This document shows positions 13,901 through 46,788 of a stretch of 64,000 nt of DNA, in pieces. Location: contig NC_133904.1 of the NCBI RefSeq assembly GCF_964199755.1, positions 682,001 through 746,000 on the forward strand. The letters run 5' to 3'. Made by a program: the position numbers and the translations under genes. The DNA is from Larus michahellis (Eukaryota > Chordata > Aves > Charadriiformes > Laridae). Under the pieces are notes generated by a model that ran no database searches, had not been told where the DNA came from, and saw only the letters and a program-made list of their open reading frames with translations. Numbering within the stretch: position 1 is the first letter of the stretch; each line of letters begins with the position of its first letter.

Positions 13901-16900
13901 ATCAAACTAGGTAGTTCTCATTAATTATTTTTAGTATATTAAAAAGGAAAAGCGTGAAATCTACAGCCCATAGAGCGTTGTGGGTATTGTGAATAACTCT
14001 GTGTATTTTGTTGAATAGTTTCAGTTACATTTGACCTTTTCTATGCTCAGGTATGCAGAAGTGAAGAAAACTTGTCTTCCTTTGACTTTTTGGAAGAGAA
14101 TGGCTCCACTGCAGTAGTAGGATACTGGGACGGTGGCGTTGCTGTTGTGGACAGACGGACCCCAGGGACATCTTCAGAGCTTTCTGCAGACATTGGCTTC
14201 AAAAGAACGAGGACAGTCCACGTTCACCCAGTGAATAAACAGTATTTCATTGCTGCTGGCTCAGCGTACGTAGCTTAAAACGAACTGCATTATTTGGTGT
14301 TTTCAGTGTTCTCTCTGCGTCGATGTCTGAAGTCAGCCATAAATGGTGCGGCTGGAGGGCAGGAGCAGCTGCTGCTGGGGCAGTTTGTCAGCTTATAGTC
14401 AAAGCTTTCGTAATCTTTTTAGAAAACAAGTTTTTTGTTCTCAGTAGGATTTAAAATGCGATACACTTTTGCCTTTCGCTTTTGGTAACGGGTACAAAAT
14501 GGTCTTACGACAGACCACACTGTGGAGGGGCTTTAATGAGCTGTTGCTTTGGGCTGGAGCCACTGGCCGTTTGAGTGAATATGCGCCGCCGAAGTCAACT
14601 TCTGAACACAACTTGCATAAAACCTGCGGTGTCTCGAGCATTTTTTGGTAAATGAAACATAAGAGTATTAGTTATTTAACTGTCACCTTGTGAAGTGTTC
14701 TCTGTGGTGTGTTCCAGGGACGTTTGTATTTATGATGTTCGATACCTGAAGTCCAACGGGAACAAGCCTGTGAGCTCTCTTAAAGGACACACAAAAAGTG
14801 TTGCTTCTGCCTATTTCTCGCCTGTCACTGGGAACAGAGTCGTGACAGTGTGTGCTGATGACAAGCTGAGGTAAGGTGGTGTGGGAAGGGATAATCTTTA
14901 TGGAAAATACCAACTGGTGGGTTTTATTATTATTTCTTACCTGCATTGCCTATCATTGAGAGCTTCCTGCCTTTATCACCTTTTTTAAAAGTGACAAAGA
15001 TTTACTTCCATTGGCATTTCTAATGTTGCGTGATTTTTTTGTGGTGGCTTTTTCCTAATTCTCGTTTTCCTCAAGAATATTTATCAGTGAACAGTAAAAT
15101 ATACAGGTGCTCTTAGCCTTTAAAACAAATGAACAAAAAAAAACCAAACCACAAACAAAAAACCCCAAACCAACCAAACAAAACGCAGCTGAAAACCTGG
15201 CTCATGAATACAAAATACTTAGAAACTGAGTTTATTTTTAGCTCCTGGTATATTAAAAGTATGACAATAGCAGCTCTTTTGTAACTGACTGCCGTTTGTT
15301 AGTTTTGACAGCCGTGAGTTGTGCTGCGTTCGAGATCTAGTTTTTCTTTCTACCTTGTAGTTTTATGCCCATAATTTAGGTAGTCTATCCCTGTAAATAC
15401 CTGATCGCATCTGCATATTCACGGGGTACGTGTTTCAGAGTCCTCAACCGTGTCAAAGAACAGCAGGTACAAAAGGGGGGGCCCAGTGAAGGCCAGGCTG
15501 AGAATCGGGCCTCTGCTCCGCAGATTGTGCCTGTTTGTAAAAGATGGGTAACTGCATACATCCTGGGAGGAACCCGAATGTGGCGCAGTTGTAACGGCAT
15601 TCTGTATTTTGTCCGGAAACCTGATTTTCTTTCTTCCCCCTCCACATACCCAGGAAAGAGTTCTTTTGTGTGCGCTGCTGTAATGCCACTTTTCCTGTGA
15701 TTTAGTTACTGTAGGTAATTGAAGATTTGTTCTCCAGGTAGGCTTTGTTGTGAACGTTGTAAATCCTTGGTGCTAACAGAGCAAATGTCAGAGTAAAAAC
15801 TGGATATGAGTAAACCAGAATATTTCTGCTCGACAGAATGGAGAAACAGATACAGGATCATTTATTCGCTGCCTCCTCCAAAGAAAAAAAAAAAAAAGCA
15901 GCTTTTAACCCAGCAGCTTTTGAACTTTCTGCTGTAGGGTTTTTGAGATCCTAAAAGTTCATTGGGGGTGAAGGAGAGCCCAGCACGGGAGAGCCGCTGA
16001 TGGTTTCCCTGTCAGCACCTGTGCCTGCGTGAGGGAGTCCTGGCCCTGGAAGCTGTTAGTGGTGGGATTTCACCCCTGGCGCATCCCGTCTCTTGCTGGC
16101 GTGTGTCTCCTCTGGCGTTCTTCCCCCCGCAGCCGCTTTGTGCCGTGACTGAAGGGACAGGGCACTGGGGACGGGAGCCTCTGCCTTGTCCCAGCAAGCC
16201 GGTCGTCATCTTTTCTTAGAAAGCTTTCAGAAAGGGTGACCTTCGATTCTAGTGAAGAGCAAATCCAACTCAAAAGGCAAATTTAATAATTGCCAGTTGG
16301 GATGTTGGTACCTGGGAGCTGGGTGTCTGTGCTCTTCCTAACTGTGTTCCAGGCTCGTGTGGTCTGGCCTGTGCTCATCTCTGCGAGCTGCTTTAGGAGG
16401 AAAGGGCTGCCTTTTGTAACACGCGTGCGTTTTACTAACACGCCGTTCTGTGTTCTAGGGTCTATGACACCACCTCTTTGCCACCGACCATCCCAGTTCT
16501 CAGTACCATCAGGTGAGCTGAACACACCGGGGCGAGGACAGCCCTGGCTATGGCTGTTCTGCTCCAGGTACACTTGTGTGTGCGCACTGGGTGCGCGGAG
16601 GCCACGCGGCGCCGTGGTCCCAAACAGCCCCCGGGTCACCGGCACCTGTGGGAGCGAGCGCAGCCCTAGCGCCCTCCTAGCCCCAGAACTCGCCCTCGTC
16701 CTCGCGGGTGCCTTCTGTTCAGCCAGCACGACCGGGGCGTAGCCTGCTGTGCGTCTGCAGGGAAGCTTTCCTGTCGCCTTGACAGTAAAGCGCGTGGTTG
16801 TGGGCAGAGTCTCCACACTTGTAAAACACGTTTGTGCTCCAGAAGGGCGAACCACTGTCGGGGTTGGTTTGCTGAGGAGCTGGAACTAGATCAGTGACTG

Positions 16901-17520
16901 GCTTGAAAATTCTTAGTTTGCAGTTTATTGAAAGGCTTTATGCAGGTTTGTCCTATTTTTACTGACGTATGCAACCTTGAAGCCTAACTACTTTGACGAA
17001 TAATCACTTACATCAAAGTACCCTCTGCTTTATCTTCTTGCTCCGTTACATTTTTTGTCCCATCCCAGCCACGCGCTGGGTGGAGCGGAGCAGCATCCAC
17101 CCATCCAGTATGTGAATGCTGATGGTTTAGGAGGCGAGGAAAATGGGTTTAAGCAATCTGACGTAAATGATGATACTTAGGAATGCTGGATTCAAGAAGA
17201 GAAATGTTTATCTCTCCTTTTGTGTTTTTTTTTTTTTTTCTTCTCCCCGTTTGTTTCTCTGAAGACATAACTGTAACACGGGACGCTGGTTAACGAGGTT
17301 CAGAGCAATATGGGACCCTAAGCAGGAAGACTGCTTCGTGGTGGGCAGCATGGCGCGTCCCAGGCAAATACAAGTCTTCCAAGACACGGGAAAGCTGTTG
17401 CACTCCTTTTATAACATTGACTGCCTTAGTTCCGTGTGTTCCATCAACGTCGTTCATCCCACTAAGAACATCTTAGTGGGTGCCAACTCCAGTGGCCGCC
17501 TTCATGTGTTCAAAGAATAA
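4842..17520 (+). CDS. WDR76: WDR76 WD40-repeat protein, complete gene (13 coding exons)
   Basis: WDR76 is a nuclear WD40 protein related to yeast Cmr1. In mammals it serves as a substrate receptor of the CUL4-DDB1 ubiquitin ligase and is linked to DNA damage and chromatin. Joined exons are 4842..4910, 5567..5896, 6725..6817, 8427..8482, 9323..9452, 10232..10333, 10429..10472, 10564..10717, 12495..12647, 14051..14265, 14718..14870, 16459..16512 and 17265..17520. Together they give 1809 bases, 602 residues and TAA at 17518; human WDR76 is 626. Residues 1-133 are a low-complexity N-terminus. YERKRLKNI at about 142-150 and RRSMRL at about 201-206 are family signatures. WD blades run from about residue 275 to the end, with D-x-R motifs (VVDRR, IYDVR) of the kind that contact DDB1. 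Every splice junction keeps frame. Confidence 0.96.
4911..5566 (+). other. WDR76 intron 1, mostly minisatellite
   Basis: This 656-base intron runs from GT at 4911 to the acceptor CTCTCCCCCCGCAG ending at 5566. About three quarters of it is the G-rich tandem repeat described separately. Confidence 0.88.
4980..5465. repeat. G-rich minisatellite in WDR76 intron 1
   Basis: Imperfect tandem units of about 30-36 bases have the pattern GGGAGCCGGGGCTGGGAGGA followed by a G/C-run. They form higher-order units at the 3' side; TGGGGGAGCCGGGGCTGGGA recurs at 5291 and 5353, a period of 62. The array is strongly G-skewed on the + (sense) strand, with many runs of three or more G, so sense transcripts could form G-quadruplexes. 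Confidence 0.9.
5567..5896 (+). CDS. WDR76: WDR76 exon 2 (GC-rich N-terminal region)
   Basis: This 110-codon exon has phase 0 at both ends, with acceptor CCCGCAG at 5566 and donor CCTCCG|GTGAGT. It encodes a basic segment (LRLSPGKGERRAV), Pro/Ala-rich sequence (PASPPATPPAGSPAG) and an acidic patch (WDAESDGSDAGTD). The basic segment aligns loosely with human WDR76 near VSLRPAQ; the acidic patch matches the human DGDSDED stretch before the YERKRLKN motif. The exon is far richer in GC than the WD40 exons. Confidence 0.88.
5897..6724 (+). other. WDR76 intron 2
   Basis: The intron is GC-rich at its start and AT-rich afterwards, with a run of 17 T at 6552-6568. It ends with a TTTCTTTTTGTAG acceptor. 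No further feature is recognised. Confidence 0.85.
6725..6817 (+). CDS. WDR76: WDR76 exon 3 (YERKRLKNI signature)
   Basis: This 31-codon exon has phase 0 at both ends. It contains LSAYERKRLKNITENAKFF, nearly identical to the human WDR76 signature LSPYERKRLKNISENANFF. This is the clearest N-terminal identifier of the gene. Confidence 0.96.
6818..8426 (+). other. WDR76 intron 3
   Basis: This 1.6 kb intron holds a 41-base tandem duplication (7307-7388) and a T-run at 7604-7618. Its acceptor is TTTTTTTCTCTTTTAAG. No other feature is recognised. Confidence 0.85.
7307..7388. repeat. 41-bp tandem duplication in WDR76 intron 3
   Basis: GCAGGTCTGGGGCTGGTGGA and the bases after it occur twice, at 7307 and 7348, with a period of 41 and few differences confined to the 3' third of the unit. 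Confidence 0.88.
8427..8482 (+). CDS. WDR76: WDR76 exon 4
   Basis: The exon has 56 bases, with acceptor TCTTTTAAG at 8426 and donor AAAAG|GTAAAA. It encodes SAARLHQIATKSQSHATK plus two bases of the next codon. SAARL matches human ESAARLR directly after the exon 3 signature. Confidence 0.92.
8483..9322 (+). other. WDR76 intron 4
   Basis: The middle of this intron (about 8800-9060) is purine-rich and full of short GAA/AGA runs. No gene or mobile element is recognised. Confidence 0.8.
9323..9452 (+). CDS. WDR76: WDR76 exon 5 (RRSMRL motif)
   Basis: The first base completes a serine codon and the exon ends in phase 0 (GAATAT|GTAAGA). It encodes a Lys-rich stretch and VRRRSMRLQRVEPSGAPMP, matching human CRRSMRLLKVDPSG. 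This basic motif just before the WD40 region is typical of the WDR76/Cmr1 family. Confidence 0.94.
9453..10231 (+). other. WDR76 intron 5
   Basis: AT-rich intron with a TTGCTAATGTCATTCCAG acceptor. No feature is seen in it. Confidence 0.8.
10232..10333 (+). CDS. WDR76: WDR76 exon 6
   Basis: This 34-codon exon has phase 0 at both ends. It encodes a Pro-rich start, then ENGKLTEELLTTWMRISE, matching the human segment around FKGFLHTWAGMS. The final TW-M-S pattern supports the assignment. Confidence 0.88.
10429..10472 (+). CDS. WDR76: WDR76 exon 7 (short)
   Basis: The exon has 44 bases between acceptor TCTGTCTGTAG and donor AAAAG|GTAATC. It encodes MKANDTEEQTCDMK plus AG. Conservation here is weak in the family, so the support is mainly splice signals and phase. 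Confidence 0.78.
10564..10717 (+). CDS. WDR76: WDR76 exon 8 (first WD40 blade)
   Basis: The acceptor chosen is GCTGTCTAG ending at 10563. An upstream AG at 10537-10538 would create an immediate stop, and CTAAC at 10539-10543 can serve as branch point. The exon encodes YQGSLNSMGLSEDNVKKVV, then CSMAIHPSE and GQIGLWNA, the first WD-like repeat, and ends in phase 0. Confidence 0.92.
10718..12494 (+). other. WDR76 intron 8
   Basis: This is the longest WDR76 intron, at 1.78 kb, with a T-run near 11704-11713. The acceptor is TTGTTTTCCAG. No repeat, RNA or exon is recognised inside. Confidence 0.8.
12495..12647 (+). CDS. WDR76: WDR76 exon 9 (second WD40 blade)
   Basis: This 51-codon exon has phase 0 at both ends. 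It encodes VFIPHSYSVTCMHFSPCNPA, then HLLSLSMESLRCGDVTRAVF, matching human VFHPHSQPVSCLYFSPANPA and the LRCGD segment. Compared with human LSYDGTLRCGD, this copy reads LSMESLRCGD: one residue shorter and without the DGT turn. Confidence 0.94.
12648..14050 (+). other. WDR76 intron 9
   Basis: This 1.4 kb intron lies between the second and third WD blades. A chance-looking + strand open frame (13157-13744) crosses it but does not fit the exon phase. No repeat is recognised. Confidence 0.8.
14051..14265 (+). CDS. WDR76: WDR76 exon 10 (WD40 blades, D-x-R motif)
   Basis: It encodes SSFDFLEENGSTAVVGYWDG, VAVVDRRTPGTSSE and RTRTVHVHPVNKQYFIAAGS, closely matching human WDR76 in the same order. VVDRR is a D-x-R motif of the CUL4-DDB1 adaptor type. 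The exon has 71 codons plus two bases and ends at GCTCAGC|GTACGT. Confidence 0.96.
14266..14717 (+). other. WDR76 intron 10
   Basis: Short intron of 452 bases ending in GTGTGTTCCAG. Nothing else is recognised in it. Confidence 0.8.
14718..14870 (+). CDS. WDR76: WDR76 exon 11 (WD40 blade with IYDVR)
   Basis: It encodes DVCIYDVRYLKSNGNKPVSS, then HTKSVASAYFSPVTGNRVVT and CADDKLR. YDVR is the second D-x-R motif, and H-T-K-S-x-A-S-A-Y-F-S-P is nearly invariant in vertebrate WDR76. The exon runs from phase 2 to phase 2. Confidence 0.96.
14871..16458 (+). other. WDR76 intron 11
   Basis: This 1.6 kb intron has an A/C-rich low-complexity tract at about 15124-15185 and an A-run near 15884-15897. It has no recognised exon or mobile element. 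Confidence 0.8.
15124..15185. repeat. A/C-rich low-complexity tract
   Basis: Repeated AAAC, CCAAAC and CAAA units run without a clear period. This type of A/C-rich stretch also occurs, in complement, near 20496-20575 in the FRMD5 3' UTR. Confidence 0.75.
16459..16512 (+). CDS. WDR76: WDR76 exon 12
   Basis: A 54-base exon encoding RVYDTTSLPPTIPVLSTIR across its junctions. It matches the human LRIFDSS and PLLTTIRHN segment. Donor is ATCAG|GTGAGC and acceptor is TGTTCTAG. Phase 2 at both ends. Confidence 0.92.
16513..17264 (+). other. WDR76 intron 12
   Basis: The 5' third is GC- and CpG-rich (to about 16760) and the rest AT-rich. A T-run at about 17226-17240 precedes the acceptor TTTGTTTCTCTGAAG. 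Confidence 0.8.
17265..17520 (+). CDS. WDR76: WDR76 exon 13 (last WD40 blades and stop)
   Basis: It encodes GRWLTRFRAIWDPKQEDCFV, then VGSMARPRQIQVF and SSVCSINVVHPTKN, ending GANSSGRLHVFKE with TAA at 17518-17520. Human WDR76 has the same order (GRWLTRFQAMWDPKQED, VGSMAHPR, GNSSGKIHVF). Confidence 0.97.
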
Positions 17521-17646
17521 AAAAAGTGGCTCAGATTTCTTCTTTTTTTTTTTTACCTTTTCCCATTAAATTTGTTTAATCTTTGTTAAGCTGTTTCTAA
17601 GCTAACTGTATTTTCTCAGGACAAAAGTGTATTTTAAAAGCTTTAA

Positions 17647-17702
17647 AATAAATCTTCTAAACTACCTTTGGCATTCACTTCTTTGATTTAAAAAAAAATA
17701 AA
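17647..17702 (+). terminator. WDR76: WDR76 poly(A) signals
   Basis: AATAAA at 17647-17652 lies 127 bases after the stop and is followed by a T-rich element (ACTTCTTTGATTT). A second AATAAA lies at 17697-17702. The resulting 3' UTR is only about 150-200 bases. Confidence 0.75.
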
Positions 17703-18796
17703 TTAATCCTGCTATGACAGGCAGTTTGTACCGAAATAGAAATTTTTCCCCGATACTGAAGTCATTTTTCAAAAAAAGGAAAAGGGCTGGGTCAGTAGGA
17801 TACTTGCTACAGGTACGAGGTGCTGCGTAATGATTGTCGTTAGCGAATGTGGAGCAGGCCTTCAGTATCCCTGTCTTCGGCAAAACGTGGCCCTGAAGAT
17901 GTCTCGTGTCTAATTAAAGCCTTCCTGGAGGCAGAAGGGCGTCTCGGTGTGGGCCGATGCCGCTGCGCACAGTTTCCAGGGAAGCTCCGTGGTTCCGAGG
18001 GGAGCGTGGCGTTTTTGCGGTGCAGGCACTGCGGGGGGGGGGGTGGTCCTGCGCACCCCTCGGCGCGGGGCTGTGTTGGACCCGACCGAAACCGCTCACG
18101 TTAAAAATTGTGTCCTGGGTCAGTGACAGCAGACACGCTGCTAAACCTGACAGTGGCGAGAGGCTGGTGCTTTGATGAGCCTGTGCGCGGTGCCACGGTG
18201 CTGGCGGGGGGGGTCCTGGGGGGACCTGCCACCGCACGGCCACGGCGCGACCGAGCGGCTGCCCCACTGCAGATGGGGGGGGGGGGCTGTGTTGCATTTG
18301 CCCTGGGGTGGCAGGTTGGCCGAGTACATCCACGTCCACCCGTGTTGTTTCTGACACCTGACGGCGGGATGGGCGTCCCACTACGGCAGGACCCCCCCTC
18401 TGCCCCCAACAGGAACCCCCTTCAGTCCCGAGCCGGGGCTGGGGGCTGCTCCCTGGCCGCTGCTGGCGGTTTTGGCTCAGCTGAGCAACGAGAGGGGATT
18501 TTATCGGTGGTGAACAGCTGAGCGGAGCCGGGCTCAGGGGCAGACGGGGGTGTCTGTGTCTGGTTCACCTGGTGCTGGGCCGTGTCCGTGACCCCCCCGC
18601 AGCGATGCATGTCCGTAAGGCACCGCGCAGCCCCGGGTCGCTCCCCGCCGCGCTCGGGACGGGAGGTGACGCGGAGCTGGGGTGAGCCGGCTGCTAAAGG
18701 GCCAAATTCCTGCCGGGTTTTGAGCCGAGTTTTTAAACGCCGGTGACAAACCGGTACTGACACCATAAATACTGAACAAATCCCACACCAACGCTG
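17703..18796. other. CpG-rich gap between convergent WDR76 and FRMD5 3' ends
   Basis: This interval of about 1.1 kb separates the WDR76 poly(A) signals from the FRMD5 poly(A) signal. From about 17940 to 18750 it is GC- and CpG-dense, with G-runs near 18029-18041 and 18276-18288, flanked on both sides by AT-rich 3' UTRs. No conserved coding frame is recognised. It could be an orphan CpG island with promoter activity or just GC-rich spacer. Confidence 0.6.
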
Positions 18797-18816
18797 GTGT
18801 TCATGATATTTAAATA

Positions 18817-18822
18817 TTTATT
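18817..18822 (-). terminator. FRMD5: FRMD5 distal poly(A) signal
   Basis: TTTATT on the + strand is AATAAA on the - strand. About 15-30 bases further along the - strand the sequence is GT-rich (GCGTTGGTGTGGG), as expected for a downstream cleavage element. Confidence 0.65.
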
Positions 18823-20495
18823 TAAATTTAAAAATACTTTTCATGGCACCAATGATTTTATGCTAACTAAGATATTGACTATGTAGAAAAGGTACATTTT
18901 TGAAGGAAAAAATGTAACTTACAGTATTTGGCACATGAAAGGTTAATTTCTAGATTCTTTTTTTATGAAAACTAAGAAATTCACATTTTCAGGTATTTTA
19001 CCGTCTACTGCTTAAAGATGCAGTATGCTATTACGAGATTTTTTTATTATTTTTTTTTTTCTGATATAAGAATCTATGGAAACAACATTTTAATATAAAG
19101 ACAGGTAAAACTAACAGGTGGTGAAACACAAGACGTAATATGGAACGTACAGGAAAAAACAGACAACGAAAAATCACCAGTTCTCGTGGTTTTGCAGTAA
19201 AACGCTGGGTGAAAACTGCCGAGGTAAACTAGGGCTGGCATTAATGGCTAGTCTAGAGTAAGCCGCTGTGGAAGGTTTCCAAGGGCAGGACCGAGAGGCT
19301 GCGCTGGGGCTGGAAGGAGGACGGCTCGTGCCGGGGCGCGGGGCCGGGCACCGCGCTGGCGAGGGCTGTGCTGTCGGGACATCACCGGTACATCAGCAGT
19401 GGGGGGGGGAACACGCTGCATCTTTAACCCGGGGCGAGAAACATCAGGTTTGGGACTACCACGCACTGCATAGAAACACCATGAACTACGGACTGAGGTA
19501 GGAACACTACACTAAAAGTTAATTTTGCTATGTTGCATAAAACAGGATATCGTGTAAAAAAAAATTAAAATAAATCCATCCTCTGCCTCCTGGCAGCGCC
19601 CGTAGCGTCTCCTGCCTGCCCAAGAGCTGGGGGGGCTCCACGCCAAACCCTCCTCGGCCCTTCTGCTGGGAGCGGGGGCCACGGATGCATCCTCAGTGGT
19701 GAGACACAGCGGCTCGGGCCTTCATCCCCCCCGCCCCAACCCCGCCCGACAGTGGTTAACGAGCCCTCTCTCTTTATTGCAGGGACAGACGAGCCAAGTC
19801 TGGCCAACTTGTCGTGGGGTTGGATCGCCCACCGTCACCGTGGGGCTCCTTCGCCGGGCGCCGGCTGAGCGGCTCTGGAGCGGGCAGGAGCCGGCCTCGG
19901 CGTGGGGTGATGGATGGGGGATGCTCAGAGACAAGAACACGGAAATCAGGCTTTTTAAAACTGCAGTTATGGCCCCAGCTTGCGTAAAATCTCTCCCTGA
20001 GATGAAATAAAACTTGCTCACCTGTTTTCACCTTTTTTTTGTTAAGTTTGTCCAACTTCTCAACCAAAACTTAACAGAACTGGCTTTTATTGCTCCCTGT
20101 GTACATAGACTTCTGCTTCCCAGGTCACTGAAGGTCCTGGTGGTTATGTCACAAGTGTGATGAGTTGGTTTTTTATTGATTTTTGCTTAAGAACAGACAG
20201 GTCTAATGGTCGTCCACTGGCTTGTTCAGTGTCACCTCCACTCTTGTAGTTCTGTCCTTTTTATCGTCAGAAAAGTCACAAAATTATAGCTCCTTTCTCT
20301 ATTCCAAAACTAGCAACGCGTTAATCTGGTGTTAGGCTTCCGGGCTACAAAAGCGTTTACTCCTAAACCATTTGCTCAACGTGAACCGCTTGGTACAGCG
20401 CACCTCTGTCACCCCATCCGGAAAGTAAAAAAAGACTTGATTAGATTCGATAACAAAATAGCATTTCGTTGTTAAAATAGACCTTGAAACAGTCT

Positions 20496-20575
20496 CTTTT
20501 TTTTTGTTGTTCTTTTTTTTTGTTTGTTTTGGTGTTGTGGTTTTTTTTTGTTGTTTTTTTTTTTTTTTTTTTGTA
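20496..20575. repeat. T/G-rich low-complexity tract
   Basis: Long T-runs broken by G (TTTTGTTGTT, TTTGTTTG), ending in a T-run of about 20 before GTACAAAA. It lies in the inferred FRMD5 3' UTR, where the transcript would be A/C-rich. Confidence 0.8.
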
Positions 20576-21341
20576 CAAAACAGGTACGACTTTCGGAGGC
20601 TAAAGGTCTTCCTAATAAATCCGACACCGTCCCTACTGGCGACGCGCCCGGGCTTGGCCAGGGGTGCCGGGCGAGCTCTCCCTGCCCTGGGGAGCACCGG
20701 CGCTTCAAGGCTCAGCAGCCGTGAGGAGAGGCCGTGTGCGCCGCGCGGGGCGAGGGCGGCCCGTCGCTGGGCGATGCTGCGCCGCGGGGGCCGGTCGCGC
20801 GCCTGGGACCGGGCGACACTGGGCGTCCCCCGACAGCGTCACGCCGCGCATCGCCACGTAGGAGGCTCCGGGTAGCAGGGAGGGGATTCTGCAAAGCAGT
20901 ACTTGGGAGGTGGCGGTGGTGGCGTGCGCCGTGCCGGATTTAATAACGTACCAGCACACGAGTGTTTAACTCAATACTCAGTAGCACCATTGCTAAAGCT
21001 CCTGCGTAACGCAGCATCGCGAGCCTCCCGGCTGATGCTCGCACGATGATGGGTGGCAAGAGTGAAATAAATTCCTCTCTTTGCTCGGTGCTTCCGCAGT
21101 CGTACGCGCGTCTGTGAGTCGGGGCGGTAGGGTGTTGTGCGGGCTCCAGGGGTGGGAGCAGCAGCGCGGCTGGGCGCGGGGAGGAGGAGGCCCCGGGGGC
21201 TGCGCCCACCCCCCCTCTTCCTCCCGGAAAGCCGCCTCCGGGGCCGCGCCGCGGGTCGGGAAGGGAGGATTAGTGAGTGTGCCGAAGGACGGCGGCGGGT
21301 CTCTCCCCAGGCCCCCGGCTAGTTACGGGCGACTCCTGCCT

Positions 21342-44231
<22,890 letters not shown>

Positions 44232-45164
44232 TTAGGAAGTGGCAGGAGGAGGCAGCGGGGCTGAGGCGCTCGGGGATGTTGAGTGGGTGAAGGGGCCGAA
44301 TTTGTAAGGTGACAGCAAGGACGGTGCAAATCCCACCAACTTCCCTGGTGCTTCACCAGCAACACTTTCATCTCAGAAACCGTCTCCCATCCCACCCGAG
44401 GGGCAGCCCCACAGCAGCCGGGAGCAGGATGCTACGGAGTGCACAGGTCCCCGTCCCCGTCCCCACCCAGAGACCTGCGGCTCACGCCCCAGCGGGATGC
44501 TGAGGCCGCCCAGGACTTGACAGGAGACCTCAGCATCAGCCAAATCCCACATCTGCTTGGACAACACCTCTGTGTCCAGGCAACTCCGGGCAGCGGTGCC
44601 GAGGTGAAGCTGCCTGGACGGAGCACGGCGAGAACGCGGCGAGAACGTGGAGAGAGCACGAGGCAGGCAGCAGCACAGCAACCGCCCCAAACACCACGGA
44701 ACACCCAGGGTGTTCTAAAAGCGTAAAGAAAAGGGGGACCAAGGTCAGAGTCTGCCTGGGAATCACCCTGCAGCTCGAGCGGCGCCGAAGCCCTGGGCGG
44801 GGAAGCTGTGAGCCCGGGGTCTGTTTTCAGGCCCACCAGCAAGGTGGCAGCTCTGCCTCCCGCGCCGCAGACACGGCACAGGTCACCTCAGCTCATCGCT
44901 TCCACTCTCTCCTGCCTCTGTCAAACACCTCCCCTGGTCTGGCACTTCTGCGTGAGCCCGGGGCCGACCTGCCTGGTTATAGCTTATTTTTTCGGTGCCT
45001 TTTTCTGCTATTGAGCTTTCAGGAAAAAACCTCCCCCACCTCCCAGCCCTGGGGCTGTGCACGGCCGCGGGCTGTGCCGCAGGGACTCCATGGATCTCTG
45101 CTTTCTCCAGGACCAGTCCCTGCTGCCAGACCCAGCTCTGGAGAGCACGGGAGCGTCCGGGCAA

Positions 45165-45320
45165 TGAGAATTACAGCTTTATGAGGTCCTGTGTCAGCGC
45201 AACCTACAGACAGCGCTGGACTGAATGTTAATGGGGAATTTTAAAGTATTACAGTTATAAAATCTGATACATCTCAAAATTATTAAAAATTTAATTTCCA
45301 GTGATGCACAGACTGAAGCA
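45165..45320. promoter_or_regulatory. Candidate regulatory AT-rich island, FRMD5 intron 1
   Basis: A compact, non-repetitive AT-rich block (ATTACAGTTATAAAATCTGA and the AAATTTAATTT stretch after it) in GC-rich sequence. Function is inferred from composition only. Confidence 0.3.
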
Positions 45321-46744
45321 CACCCTTCATTTCAGCGCTGTGAGCTGCTCCCAGCAGCGCCGGGGCCAGGACACCATGGTCCTTCCTGCATTTGGTGTGG
45401 AAACGCAGCACCCAAGAGAGCCGGGGGCCCTGGGTCCCCAGTGACGCCCACTCACGGCCCCCCAGGGCCCCACTCGCAGCTCATCCAGCCCTGGGGGTCG
45501 CTGCTGCAGATGGGCCGTGCGTCCTCTCTGTCAAAAAGATGATCGCTATTTTTGCCAGAAAGGGTTTTCCTATGTGCTCAAGGTTTGAGGCCAGTAAGCC
45601 AAGAAGAATAAGGAGTTACAGCAAGGCTCTCCTGGCTCAACGCTTCCTCTGCTCTCCGGAGTCCAGGGGCCGCAGAGCCCCCCCCGAGAGCTGATTTATC
45701 AGCAATGGGATTTACCCAGACCGAGCATACAGCTGTGCAACGCTGTACATCGAACCCATTGTACCGCAGCGATTTAACTACTCCAAAATTTTCCATCCAA
45801 TTTATAATCGACCGCTGTAACGCTGTGCTCGCGGACGAGAGCCCAGGCACGCCCCGTAACTCGGGAAGCCCTGCTCAGCGGAGCAGCCCGCAGGACGCGT
45901 GCCGGGGCAGCAGCCCCGCGCCGAGCAGAGACGTACCCCCACTGCGGCCTCAGCCCCCGAGGCTCGGCACCTGCCAAGAGTGGGGTCCTTCGGTCTGTGT
46001 CGGGTTTGGGATCGAACCCAGTATTTTATTTATTTCTGAAAAGCTTGAATCAGGTGATGCAGCCCTGGGAAACCCCCCTGTCTGGGGCCAGAGAGGGAGA
46101 AGAGATAAAACCGTTCGGAGCCTGCTGCCTCTGCCCCTTTATGGCAGAGCAAACAGCACGCAGGTGCCCAGGCTGGTGGGGAGGTGCTGGCAGGATCCGG
46201 CCCCTCGGCCCCCCATGCTGCCCACCCTCCGGGGTTTGCAGAAGGACCCGGGGACCGCTGCGCTGCCGTCGATGGGGACCCGCTTTACCCTGCAGACGAT
46301 GGGGGACCCGCTTTACAGCATCGGTCTCCGCAGATCAAAGGCTGCTCCTGACAGCCCACGCTGCCTCCTTCAGATAACACAGGTTCCTGTTTCCCGACAA
46401 ACGCATTTACCACCTGCATTATCTGATCAAATAATCACTCAGCAGACACAGGCCGTGCAATGGGGGAACCCCGCGGGGCTGGCATTAACCCGTTCCTGGG
46501 CCTTGGCACGGTATGATAAATGTCTCTGCATTTTAAACAAACGGCGCTTCGTTTGGAGAGCCGTGAAGTTCAGGCTGCGATCATGCAGCTGCTCAAACGA
46601 CTCGCCCCCCGGCGCCAGAGGCCAGCAGGCACCAGGGCAGCCCCCAGGCAATGGGAGGCGGTGACCCCCGGGCAGGCTGCGGCGTCACCCCGGTCCCGGG
46701 GGGGGCAAACCCTGCCTGGGCAGCGGCTGTGGGGGGAGAGCCCC

Positions 46745-46788
46745 TCCATCCATCCACCCATCCATCCATCCACCCATCCATCCCACCC
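46745..46788. repeat. CATC/CCAT tetranucleotide microsatellite
   Basis: About eleven imperfect CATC units, with CACC variants at regular positions. Confidence 0.9.

Larger units (their letters stand above)
18797..21341 (-). other. FRMD5: FRMD5 3' UTR
   Basis: The sequence between the FRMD5 stop codon (21342-21344) and the distal poly(A) signal (complement of TTTATT at 18817-18822). The distal 1.8 kb is AT-rich, with low-complexity T/G sequence at about 20496-20575; the proximal 0.7 kb is GC- and CpG-dense. Several other TTTATT occurrences could give shorter forms. The extent is inferred; no transcript evidence is available here. Confidence 0.65.

Noticed and set aside
45705-46664. 319-codon open frame on the + strand in FRMD5 intron 1
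   Set aside because: No domain, low-complexity composition and crosses AT-rich and GC-rich blocks alike; no splice or promoter context supports it.
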